NCBI GenBank assembly: GCA_030340625.1
Contig: JAOPHQ010002847.1
Location: forward strand, 1-64,000
Reading direction: 5' to 3'
Origin: Merluccius polli
Taxonomy: Eukaryota; Chordata; Actinopteri; Gadiformes; Merlucciidae
DNA: 64,000 nt
The notes below the pieces were generated by a model. It searched no databases. It had not been told where the DNA came from and saw only the letters and a program-made list of their open reading frames with translations. Position numbers and translations under genes: made by a program. Each line of letters starts with the position of its first letter. Positions within the stretch are counted from its first letter, which is position 1. Shown one piece after another: positions 40,684 to 50,363 of the stretch.

Positions 40684-42332
40684 AAGGGCCGAGGAGGAGT
40701 CCCGGGCCACGGGCCCCGAGGGAAGACCCCTCTCACCCGCCGAGGAGGGCGACGATCTCCTAGAGATGTTCCCCTTGGGCTCGGACGCCCCACCCCTGCC
40801 GGCACGGCTGACGGGACGGTTTGGAGCCGTGCAGCTAGAGGACCCCAACCTCGCCAACGCCTTGAGCCAGGTGGCAGTGGTGGACGGCCAACCCGTGCAA
40901 GGGGTAAGACCTTTAACCCACCCCTTCTTTGCCATTAAAAACCAGCTCCTGTATCGGGTGGTGATGGAAGCCGGAGAGCAGGTCGAGCAGCTGCTGGTGC
41001 CTCGCGCTTTCGCCCCATCAGTTCTCCAGCTAGCGCACAGCCACCTACTCGGCACTCACCTCGGCGTGGAAAAGACCCTCGAGCGGGTGGTCGCCCGCTT
41101 CTATTGGCCAGGAGTAAAGAAGGCCGTGGAGGACCACTGCCGGCAGTGTACCGACTGCCAGATGGTAGCGCCACGACCACACGTAAGGGCCCCACTAATT
41201 CCCCTCCCCATTATAGCGACTCCGTTCAGCCGCATCGCTATGGACTTGGTGGGACCCCTACCAAAGAGCAGCGGCGGGTTCCAGTACATCCTAGTGGTAC
41301 TGGACTATGCCACTCGGTATCCCGAAGCCATCACCCTCCGCACCATGGCCACGAAGGGCATTGCCAGAGAGCTGGTCCTGATGTTCACCCGAGTCGGCAT
41401 CCCGGAGGAGATCCTGACCGATCAAGGTACCCCGTTTATGTCAAGATTGATGCGAGATATGTGTAGATTACTCCGAATCAAGCAGCTACGCACTTCGGTG
41501 TATCACCCCCAAACTGACGGACTGGTGGAGAGATTCAATCAGACACTAAAGAAAATGCTAAAAAAGGTGATGGAATTGGACGGGAGGAACTGGGATCAGC
41601 TCCTCCCCTTTTTGATGTTCTCTATCCGCGAAGTACCACAGGCATCCACCGGTTTCTCCCCATTCGAACTGCTGTACGGGAGGAGGCCCCGGGGACTGCT
41701 GGACTTGGCCAAGGAGGCGTGGGAGCACCAACCCTCCCCCCATCGCACGATGGTCGAGCACGTTGAGGGGCTCCGCGACGGGATGGCTACCCTCTGGCCC
41801 CTGGTGCGGGAACATATGGCCAAGGCCCAGACGGCGCAGGCGCGGGTCTACAACCGGGGGACCCAACCACGGGAATTTCAGGTGGGAGATAAAGTGTTGG
41901 TCTTGGTCCCCACTGTGGAATGCAAATTCCTGGCCCGATGGCAGGGGCCCTATGAAGTTATCAAGAGGATGGGAGAGGTGAATTACCGGGTGCGACGGCC
42001 CGGCCGACGACAAGAGACGAAGATATACCACATCAATCTCCTGAAAAGGTGGGTGGCCCCCGAGGCTCTGCTCTCTCTCTCTCCCCACCAGGAGCCCCAG
42101 GCGGGGGAGCCGGCAACCGTTCCAATAGGAGAACAGCTCACCCCCCGGCAGAAGCAGGACCTCCAGGAACTGATACAACGGCACCGGAAGGTGTTCTCCA
42201 CCGAGGCGGGCTACACCACCCTCATCGACCACCCCATCCTCACCACCCCCGGAAGGAAGGTAAAACTAAGGCCCTATCGAGTCCCTCAGGTGAGAAAAAT
42301 CGCCATAAAAGAAGAGGTTAAAAAGATGTTAA
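40530..42332 (+). pseudogene. Gmr1-type integrase
   Basis: Frame 40,484-42,376. An acidic/proline linker precedes the HHCC finger (HSHLLGTH, CRQCTDC) and catalytic core with D254, D313 and E349 (35-residue D-E gap): IAMDLVGPLP, EILTDQGTPF, YHPQTDGLVERFNQ. The C-terminal region (YGRRPRGLLD, VGDKVLVLVP, FLARWQGPYEV, YHINLLKRW) has the SH3-like fold region usual for Gypsy integrases, then runs into the RT N-terminus (GYTTLIDHPI, KLRPYRVP). The frame is cut at 42,332 by a TTAA-type element. The integrase itself appears complete. Confidence 0.85.
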
Positions 42333-42904
42333 AGGTCTCATTCCGCGAGAAACAGTTTAATACTTGTTTTTGTTGAAATACTATAGGTCTCACCGAGTTG
42401 CATGTGCGTGCTGCGCGTGAAAACGTTCTTCTACCCCCATTGCCTGTATTTGGCAATGAAAGAACAGAGAAAAAAACACTGAGAAAAATCAGCGGATGAG
42501 AAAAGCCCCACGGATTGACGTCAGTCCGTGAATTAGTATTCATGGCCTCGCCTCCGCTACCGCCCACCGAAAGTCAGGAAGTAGCAGGACTGTGCAACAG
42601 CACAGTCGCGATTCTCGACTCGTCTCGCACTAGTAGAATATGGAGCGGAAAAATCCTCACTGCGCACTGGAGGTAGCGTCACAGTGCTGTTAGCCAACCA
42701 GAGGCGAGTTCATTAGCATGTCATGCATATTCATGATGAGAGGCGAAATCGTGTCATTCGCCCCCCCCCCCACCTCCCCCACCAAACTAAAACAGCATGA
42801 AACAGGCGCGGCAGAGCATTTTTTTAACCAAAACCGGTACTGAGGGTATTTATTAACACTAGAGACCACCGCAAAATTAATGAAAAAACGATGAGATGAG
42901 ACCT
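42333..42904. mobile_element. TTAA-flanked DNA transposon, 572 bp
   Basis: Ends AGGTCTCATTCC and reverse complement AGGTCTCATCTC. TTAA at 42,329-42,332 and 42,905-42,908 is duplicated, and the pol frame is continuous on either side of it. TTAA targets are typical of piggyBac and Kolobok elements; the AG termini suit Kolobok better than the CCC termini of piggyBac. No transposase, so non-autonomous. Confidence 0.85.
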
Positions 42905-43673
42905 TTAAAAGCAGGAATCATAGAGGAATCAAGGAGTGAGTGGTGTAGCCCCATCGTTCTGGTGCCCAAGCCAGATGGAACGGTACGGTTTTGCAATGAC
43001 TTTCGACAACTTAATGCTATATCACAGTTCGATGCATACCCCATGCCCCGTAGACGAGCTCATCGAGCGACTGGGGAAGGCCCGATTCATCTCAACGCTG
43101 GACCTAACGAAGGGGTACTGGCAGGTGGCCCTCTCCCCGGAGGCCCGGGAGAAGACGGCTTGTTCCAGTATGTCCGACTCCCGTTCGGATTACATGGGGC
43201 CCCAGCCACCTTCCAACGGCTGATGGACCAGGTGCTCCGTCCCCACCAGGAGTACGCGGCGGCAGGCATGTGCAGAGGGGGGGGCTATGGGTGCCCGAGC
43301 CCCTGCCCCTTTCCCTCTGAAGGACCAAAGTGCCCTTTTGAGTGGTCATTTAAATTTCCGTTATCGGCCCTGCGTCGATAATCGCGCATCAGAAATCCAC
43401 CGGCAGCACCCCCCCCCCCCGCTCAACAATCGTGCAACAGAAATCGTCTGGTAGCACCCCCCCCCCCCCGCTCAACAATCGTGCAACAGAAATCGTCTGG
43501 TAGCCCCCCCCCGCTCAACAATCATGCAACAGAAATCGTCTGGTGGCACCCCCCCCCCCCCCCCCGCGCTCAACAATCGCGCAATATAAAGCCCCTCCCG
43601 TTTTCGACTTTGAGCCCCTGCCCCTCAAAGGGTCTCTGCACGGCCCTGCGCGGCGGCGTACCTGGACGACATC
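42905..43673 (+). pseudogene. Gmr1-type RT, frameshifted and interrupted
   Basis: RT motifs EESRSEWCSPIVLVPKPDG, RFCNDFRQLNAIS and FDAYPMP are in one frame (42,896 onward). DELIERLGKARFISTLDLTKGYWQVALS is in a second frame, and YVRLPFGLHGAPATFQRL is in the first again, so there is one frameshift near 43,048 and a small deletion near 43,163. A hAT element (43,263-43,648) sits just before the codons for the catalytic YLDD box, which follow at about 43,657. Confidence 0.85.
43263..43648. mobile_element. hAT element, 386 bp, at the RT catalytic box
   Basis: Left end CAGGCATGTGCAGAGG, right end reverse complement CAGGGCCGTGCAGAG. Perfect 8-bp duplication CGCGGCGG (43,255-43,262 and 43,649-43,656). 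The interior is mainly four units of a C run followed by CTCAACAATCGTGCAACAGAAATC-like sequence (about 43,405-43,590). No coding capacity. Confidence 0.93.
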
Positions 43674-44520
43674 GTGGTCCACGGGGAGGAGTGGGGAACC
43701 CACCTGGCTCAGCTGAACGCGGTGCTTCAGGCTCTGAGGGAGGCGGGGCTCACAGCCAACCCCAAAAAGTGTCGCCTCGGCCTTCAAGACGCCAACTATC
43801 TGGGGTTCACCATTGGACGGGGATGTGTGAAGCCCCAGGTAGGTAAGGTCGAGGCTATCCGCGAGTGGCCCCGCCCCCTCAGCAAAAGACAGGTGAGAGT
43901 ATTCCTGGGCTTAGCCAGCTATTACCGCCGTTTTGTTCCCCACTTCTCCTCCATTGCAGGCCCCCTCACAGAGCTTACACGAAACCAACAACCGGACCGG
44001 GTGAAGTGGACCCCAGAGGTGGAGAAGGCGTTCCTGGCCCTAAAAAACGCCCTCTGCTCCGACCCGGTGCTGGTGACACCGGACTTCGCCCTCCCTCTCG
44101 TGGTCCAGACCGACGCATCGGAGACCGGGGTGGGTGCCGTCCTTTCACAAGTAAGAGAAGGTGAGGAACACCCCATCACCTTCATTAGCCGTAAACTACT
44201 GCCCAGGGAGAAGAATTACTCGACGGTAGAAAAAGAATGTCTGGCAATCAAATGGGCAGTAGACAAACTGAAGTATTACCTATTGGGACGGCAGTTCACC
44301 CTGGTCACCGCCCATGCCCCGTTGGTATGGATGGCCCGAAACAAGGACAACAACGCCCGCGTCACACGCTGGTTCCTGGCCCTACAACCATATGCCTATT
44401 CAGTCGTTCACAGGCCAGGAGCGGCGCATGGGAACGCAGACGCCTTGTCCCGGCGGGACGCCTTGAGCGGTTGGATCGCCCCTCCCACGGGGTCGGAGCT
44501 GAGGGGGGGGGGGGGGGGGG
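43657..44520 (+). pseudogene. Gmr1-type RT end and RNase H
   Basis: Begins at the YLDD box (about 43,657) and continues through LREAGLTANPKKCRLG, YLGFTIGRG, FLGLASYYRRFVPHF, then RNase H with VVQTDASETGVGAVLS, NYSTVEKECLAIKWAV, TLVTAHAPLVWM and HGNADALSRR. In the third RNase H motif the usual Asp is Ala (TAHAPL instead of S/TDHAPL), so the enzyme would probably be inactive even without the breaks. The frame runs through a G-rich polypurine tract (about 44,503-44,522) into the 3' LTR without a stop before it. Confidence 0.88.
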
Positions 44521-44524
44521 GGTA

Positions 44525-45237
44525 TGTGGCGCCCGCCGGGTACAGGTAAGGAGGAGGATATGTGGGAAGGTGGTGGATGGGGTTTATATTGCACCATGCC
44601 ATCTAGTGGCCGCGGAACACTTTTCACTCTCCCCTCTGTCTAAAGGAAACCCAACCATATATGGAGGTCTAACGAGACCAGGAAGCGGAGCAGCTGCAGC
44701 CACTCACCCTAATGAGGGGAGAGAGGATAAAAGCAGCAGGAAGTGGACACAACGAGGAAGGAGTAGGAGACGAGAAGTATGGTGGTAGTGAGAAGCAAGA
44801 GAGAACCCAAAGCACTGTGTATGACCCTTTTCCCCAGGAGAACCCCATTGGCCGATCGACCCTTGGACTGTATGAGAACCCGCCCGTGTACCGACCCCCG
44901 CTTGTCTGACATCCCTCCCGCCCGCCGAGCCCTGGTCCGCCTGAGAACCCGTCCGTGTACCGAACCCCGCCTGTCTGACAACCCTCTCTCCCGCCGAACC
45001 CTGGATCGTCTGCGAACCCGCCCCCGTGTACCGAACCCCACGCTCCGCCACCGACGACGATTCCAGAGCCTGAGCCCCCTCAGGATCGACCCCCCCTCCG
45101 CTGAGGCGGCGTCTTCCCCCCTCTTCCCCTCTCCTGAAACTCCAATAAATTGGATTACTTTTGAATTTGGTGTGGACAGTGAATTGTTATCCGATACTGG
45201 TTTGGTGGCACCTCTTCTCCTCCCCGAGGTCGCCACA
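44525..45237 (+). repeat. 3' LTR of the older Gmr1-type element
   Basis: 713 bp partner of 38,565-39,276. Its right end abuts LINE sequence, which makes an artificial joint reading frame on the minus strand across 45,237. Confidence 0.92.
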
Positions 45238-45858
45238 GCATGTAGAAATATCTTAGCAGCCTCTGTTGATAGAGAGGATCTAATCTGTCTAAAGTTTGCC
45301 AAGTTGTATTTAATAGTTTTTGTCATCTTCTTGATGTGTTTTTTGAAGCTCAGATTTGAATCGAGCAGCACACCAAGATATTTGAATTCAGTGACAGTCT
45401 CAATCTGTTCACCTTTAATGTAGATGTTTACATCTGGGATGTTCAGCTTGGTTTTGGAAAAGAACATGCCTTTTGTTTTGCCTACATTCAAGGTAAGACA
45501 GGATTGGTCTAGCCACTCAGCCACTCCAACCAGGGCATTGGTTAGTTTAGTTGCAGCTTGTTGAGCTGATTTTGCATGTGTGTACAGGACAGTGTCATCA
45601 GCATAGAGTTGTACCTCTACGTCATGACAATACTGTGGGAGGTCGTTAATGTACAGACTAAAGAGTAGTGGGCCTAACACAGATCCTTGAGGTACACCCA
45701 TTGTGCACCTCAAGTAGCTGGAGCACGCATCTTTGATTTTCACACACTGCCTTCTATTGGATAGGTATGATGATATCCATGCAAGTGTGTTGGACAAAGG
45801 TTGAAGTTGGAGAGTTTAGATATGAGAACACTATGGTTAACTGTGTCAAAGGCTTTAC
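45238..45858 (-). pseudogene. LINE ORF2, RT palm
   Basis: Minus frame with AWISSYLSNRRQCVKI, MGVPQGSVLGPLLFSLYIND (motif B), LYADDTVLY (motif C with the Asp pair), LNVGKTKGMFF and FKYLGVLLDSNLSF. The AFDTVNH motif A lies just upstream at about 45,838-45,858, in another frame after a break near 45,800. The RT copies LINE RNA; this copy is split by two later insertions. The upstream words VGAVFLDL are at 47,156-47,190. Confidence 0.88.
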
Positions 45859-46143
45859 TTAAAGATGCACTGCGTAATTCTTTCCCCCATCTAGTGGTCA
45901 AATTGTATTTTGCATTCAAACGAATTTATGCTCTCTAGCGCCTCGCGTTTTCAAATGTTCGTTGCAACCTGTTGGAACTACGGCAAGCGGTATTAGTCAA
46001 GATTCAAGAAGCTATGACAACATGATAACAACATGTCTTCAAACACCACTTCATCAAGTTTTGTTTCGGATGATGAGGTACGTTCAGTGCTCGATGTGGA
46101 AAAAAATAAGTGCCGGTACGGTACTCCCTTATTCACATATAAG

Positions 46144-46676
46144 TACGGAGCCCCTGAAGTGACATGAGAAAAAAAAAAAAAAAGACTAGGTCACTTTGGT
46201 GAAATCTAACCAATATGTTTGCGAGATCTCGCAAAACTTTTGCGAGATCTCGCAAATTAAAAAAGAAAAAAGGTTGTAGTGCCTATATGTTACCAGCAGG
46301 TGCAACCATAGGATTCCTATGGGGGCAACGGCTCTGACGGCTCTGATTACAAAACCATGTTTGCGAGATCTTGCAATAATAATTTGCGAGATCTCGCAAA
46401 TTAAAAAAGAAAAAAGGTTGAAGGTTGAAGACCCGATGATATGCTTACGATCATGTTTCACCTGGTTTTGTAATCAGAGCCGTCAGAGCCGTTGCCCCCA
46501 TAGGAATCCTATGGTTGCACCTGCTGGTAACATATAGGCACTACAACCTTTTTTCTTTTTTAATTTGCGAGATCTCGCAAAAGTTTTGCGAGATCTCGCA
46601 AACATATTGGTTAGATTTCACCAAAGTGACCTAGTTTTTTTTTTTTTTTTTCTCATGTCACTTCGGGGGCTCCGTA
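46144..46676. repeat. Foldback with 214-bp arms and six TGCGAGATCTCGCA boxes
   Basis: Arms 46,144-46,357 and 46,463-46,676 are inverted copies, and I see only one substitution and a length change in an A/T run between them. Each arm has two palindromic boxes TTTGCGAGATCTCGCAAA and the loop has two more (one changed to ATCTTGCA). All code is stop-rich. Strong cruciform potential; such near-identity means the arms are young or corrected against each other. Confidence 0.9.
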
Positions 46677-46684
46677 TATAAGCA

Positions 46685-46795
46685 ACGGGGGGGGGGGTGC
46701 ACGATATTAACCCACCCCGGACCTACGACCGACGGGGGGGGGGGGGGGGGGGGGGGGGGGTGCGCGATATTAACCCACCCCAGACCTATGAGTAA
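46685..46795. repeat. G-run / GATATTAACCCACCCC tandem units
   Basis: Two units, each a long G run followed by TGC(A/G)CGATATTAACCCACCCC(G/A)GACCTA. The second run is about 25 G long. A related CACCCCGGTCCGAAGACCGAC stretch is inside the hAT at 21,770. Confidence 0.7.
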
Positions 46796-47190
46796 TTACT
46801 CCTCGAGCAAGATAGTGAATTATGTTCTCATGTTTATATCATTTTTTAAGTGACAAGCGCGTCTCGCTAAGATCCTTCTCTGTTCCACAGTCACGCTGGC
46901 TCTGAGTGAAAACGCGTTTAGCCTTACCTGTACCACGTAGTGCTTTTTGTCCCTCTCGGCAGTTCATAGACCGGAAGGACATGGAAGCCTCCATAGAGCT
47001 TGCCCGTCCTAATGTAAATTCTGATAAGTGATTCTTCGCTCAGGAGGATAAGTGAGATTGTTGACAGAGATAATTTTACACCAATGGGGACTTATTTATG
47101 AATGAAGACGTTGATTTGAGGTAATAAATTACTTAAAAAACTACACAGTGTACCTTTAAGTCTAAGAACACAGCTCCAACAACTCCACCT

Positions 47191-48650
47191 ATGGGCAGTA
47201 GACAACCACCACATTAGTCTAGAGAGCGGTGATTAGACTAGCTGTACGCTAATGTAATGATCATGTCATAGCCATGCGGTTATCGAAAACTAATCAACAC
47301 CCCTCCAGCCAATCAGTATAGACCCAGGCCATGGTATACAAATAATATATAATATATGTGTAATATATGATATAACTATTCCATACTCATATCATATACT
47401 ATTTAAATTACAATACAATGTTACACAATTCAATGAAATTCAATAAAATACAATAATTCAATACAATACAATACAACTCAATACAATACAATACTGTTAA
47501 TCCCAGACCCTCAATTGCTTCCGGAGAGGACACTATACAGCAGTACATACTTTGAGTGGGGCCTAGTTTTAAGGCATATGATATTTTAAAGTATACTTAG
47601 AAATACTTTTTTTTTAACAATACAATACAATGTAATACAATACAACTCAATTCAATACAATACAATTCAATACATTACAATACAATAAAACTCAAAATAA
47701 TACAATACACTAAAATACACTTGTGTTTGTTGTAGGAACGAGGAGAAATGGGAGGAAATTTCCCCAAAACATAAAAAATGCAAAAGATGAATAAAATAAC
47801 AAAGAATAGCGCGTGCGCACACACACACATACACACACGCCACAGGAGGAATATGAGCTATCTGTGGATGGGCTGGTCTGCAGCCGACTGGCATGTTTGA
47901 AGTCTTCATAAAGGGTGAACTAACGCTGGGCGGCTGCAGTATTAGCTCTTAGCTCTTACGTTGTGGATGGACCCACAACGTAAACACACATCACCTCATT
48001 ACTGACAACCTGGACCGTAGTTTGCCTACAGACAAGACCGCCCCCTCCTGCAGACTTGGCACACCGGAGCAAGACAAACAAACACACGTGGAGGATATTT
48101 ATGGAGAAGGCTATTCATAGACGCTGCTCAACAGTCAACACCATGGCACTCTCACATTCACATCACCAGGATCTGAAATCAGGATAACTGCGTGTGCATG
48201 CACACAAACATACACAGAAAGTCAAAATAAATATACATTTCCATTTAATTGCAGCCTTGTTGTTCTTCTGTTGTGCTGATGGATTTCTTGCGATATCCGA
48301 GTTGTCTTACAATACTGCGTTCGTTTGTTTTGTTTTGTTTTCATTGTATTGCATTTATTTTTCCTTTGGATCTGCTCATGAATCTCTAGAAAGCCATTTT
48401 GACTTCTGCTCCATGGGAGAGGGTCGTGTCTCCTCCTCACTGTCACTCCTTCACTCGCTCCCCTCCAGACTGCCACCCTGCACCCCCACCGCTGGTCAGA
48501 CACCCCGTCAGCACCCTGACACCCACTTACTCCTCCGTCTCAGCCTCTCTGCCGTCGCAGCCCTCCCCCGCATCTCTCCTGTCCTTAGACAGCCCCGCTA
48601 TATTTCCGCCAGAGGGAATGATACAGTGGAATATTGTTTGGGGTTCAGAT
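47191..48650. other. Intergenic; ATACA-type simple repeat
   Basis: About 47,400-47,720 is a degenerate AATAC/ACAAT pentamer-like tract broken by unique sequence. A short (CA)n lies near 47,820. The 152-codon frame at 48,194-48,652 has no recognisable domain. No gene supported. Confidence 0.5.
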
Positions 48651-48925
48651 AGACACCAACACTACACCACCACCACTACAGTACCAACACCACTACACCA
48701 CCACCACCACCACCACCACACAACTACACCACCAGTATGGCACCACCACCACTACAGTACTTACACCACCACCACCACTACACCACCACCACCACGACTA
48801 CACCACCAGTATGGCACCACCAGTATAGCACCACCACCACCACCACTACAGTACTTACACCACCACCACTACACCCCCACTACAGTACCACCACCACTAC
48901 ACCACGGTAGCACCACCACACCTCA
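48651..48925 (+). repeat. CCACCACTACA minisatellite, opposite orientation
   Basis: Degenerate CACCACCACCACTACAGTACTTACAC units, the reverse complement of the arrays at 26.9-27.1, 33.9-34.0 and 34.4-34.7 kb. Translated frames are His/Thr/Pro repeats and not genes. Confidence 0.85.
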
Positions 48926-49955
48926 TTAAAATAAGATGTGAATTTTTTTTTAAATTTTGTGGAATTTCACATCAGGGGAATAATACAAAAATATAAAACC
49001 TACCAATATTACCTACACACCTGCATATATAGTAACGCCTACTATTTCTCTCCTATTCCGAGGCTGTCCTCCCCCCATCGCAGTCCCCGTCTACCCCTAA
49101 GGTGACAGGGAAATGTAAAAAGTCCAATTCAATAACAGGGCAGTAAAAATAGGCAGAGATGGGGCCAACGGGACATAGGCAAGAATGATCAAGGGATAGC
49201 CAGACACCGGTAACATGGTGCCAGGTATAGCACCAGGAGCAAAGGGCCTCGCTGGTAGCGGGTTTCCCGGTGTTTGTTGCTAGGATACAGTTGCCATCGC
49301 GCTGTGGTATGTGTCGCTGTCAGATTAAGCGAGAAAAAGCCATTATTAAGGCGCTAGCAGCTTTTACCGGAGACCATCAACATAGGAAGCTCTTTCTGTG
49401 CTGCTGCTGATGAACTCCCAGACGGTTTGAATCTAGATATCTTGGTGTCTGGAGGACAGATACCTTGTGTAGCACCTTTTTAGATATTTACTAGATGAAC
49501 TACAATATTATCTAATGGACTAGTTTATTAGTAGGTTCGGGAGCAAAATGATTGCTCCAGAAGCCAACCTAACCTCAAAGACCACACCTTTCTTCAGGTG
49601 CAAACACTAAGCCTCAAAATTGTTAACACACCAATCAGTAACGATGTGCTCATACATGCTCATACATGGGCTCATACGTGGGAGGACTATGAAAGAAGCT
49701 GAACAGCTAGTGCAACCCAACCTCAGCCATTACACGGTTGCCTCTATTGTCTGTACTTTCAGAAGGGAAAATGGGTAATTTGCCTTTTTGTTATACTGTG
49801 ATACATGTATTGTTGTAGTGCATGTAATGTTGTAGTGCATATAGACAAGAGGTTTGATTCTTTGCCCGAACCGAGACCAGCCCGGACTGGCATTAACATT
49901 AATGTATTTCAAAAAATGCAAATTCTCATCACTCAACTTCAACCGAGTCCCTTAC
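48926..49955. other. No gene or repeat recognised
   Basis: Mixed-composition sequence with short chance frames only. Confidence 0.4.
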
Positions 49956-49959
49956 AAAC

Positions 49960-50070
49960 GTCTGTACTTAGGGGGACGAAGGCCCGCGAAAGGCCTGCGA
50001 CGCCCCAACCACGGGAAGGGGGGGAGCCTCTGGCTCCGATTGATTGCCAACGCGACTCTCAGACAGGCGT
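49960..50070 (-). rRNA. 5.8S 3' end and ITS2 fragment (rDNA relic)
   Basis: On the minus strand 50,070-50,050 reads ACGCCTGTCTGAGAGTCGC, which is the 3' end of vertebrate 5.8S rRNA with one change. It continues with a GCAATCAATCG stretch that corresponds to the start of ITS2, then a GC-rich tract (to about 49,960). Upstream 5.8S sequence is missing, so it is a short relic and not a functional gene. Comparison is from memory. Confidence 0.5.
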
Positions 50071-50363
50071 CTCATATTCAAAGGTGGATATTCAGCGTTC
50101 ATTGATACGCACTCAGGTCCTAGTGAGGTAGATAGCTTGTCGGTTTGTCTAAGAAATCTAGACTCCAACGGGAAAGCTTGCCATCTTTAATCATAATCTA
50201 AATGTAGAAACACTCCCAACTTCCGAGACAAACACCAATGTCTGCGGCCAGTACAGCCACGATGTCAGCTGCTTCTTCTTGAATGCAAAATATCTTAAGC
50301 AACATCGCCAGTTGGCGATCTTTGCAAGAACCACTTGTTCCGCAAACGTTATATAGTATATGT

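Larger units (their letters stand above)
38565..45237 (+). mobile_element. Older Gmr1-type Ty3/Gypsy element with nested insertions
   Basis: LTRs at 38,565-39,276 (712 bp) and 44,525-45,237 (713 bp), both TGTGGCGCCC...GTCGCCACA, differ at about 12 bases and one indel (roughly 98.3% identical). Flanks share GCAT (38,561-38,564 and 45,238-45,241). The order gag, protease, integrase, RT, RNase H again puts integrase first. A TTAA-type DNA element (42,333-42,904) separates integrase from RT, and a hAT (43,263-43,648) interrupts RT. Together with a gag stop and several frameshifts the copy is dead. Confidence 0.93.
45863..47155. mobile_element. TTAA-flanked DNA transposon, 1,293 bp
   Basis: Ends AGATGCACTGCGTAATTC and reverse complement AGGTACACTGTGTAGTTT agree at most positions. 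TTAA at 45,859-45,862 and 47,156-47,159 is duplicated, and the LINE RT motif is continuous across one copy of it. No transposase frame. It carries a large foldback (46,144-46,676) and G-rich repeats. Kolobok or piggyBac superfamily. Confidence 0.85.
38100..47190 (-). mobile_element. LINE (jockey superfamily) broken into three parts
   Basis: The minus-strand pieces 47,156-47,190, 45,238-45,858 and 38,100-38,564 read on in order as one reverse transcriptase gene. They are separated by a TTAA-flanked DNA transposon (45,863-47,155) and by a Gmr1-type element (38,565-45,237). The 5' part of the LINE beyond about 47,190 is missing. Confidence 0.85.

Noticed and set aside
44709..45797. 362-codon minus frame that looks like a fusion protein
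   Set aside because: It joins LINE RT to antisense LTR sequence across the retrotransposon edge at 45,237. It is an insertion artefact.
48194..48652. 152-codon plus frame with a hydrophobic N-terminus
   Set aside because: No domain, ends in the minisatellite edge, and its composition follows simple T-rich and C-rich sequence.
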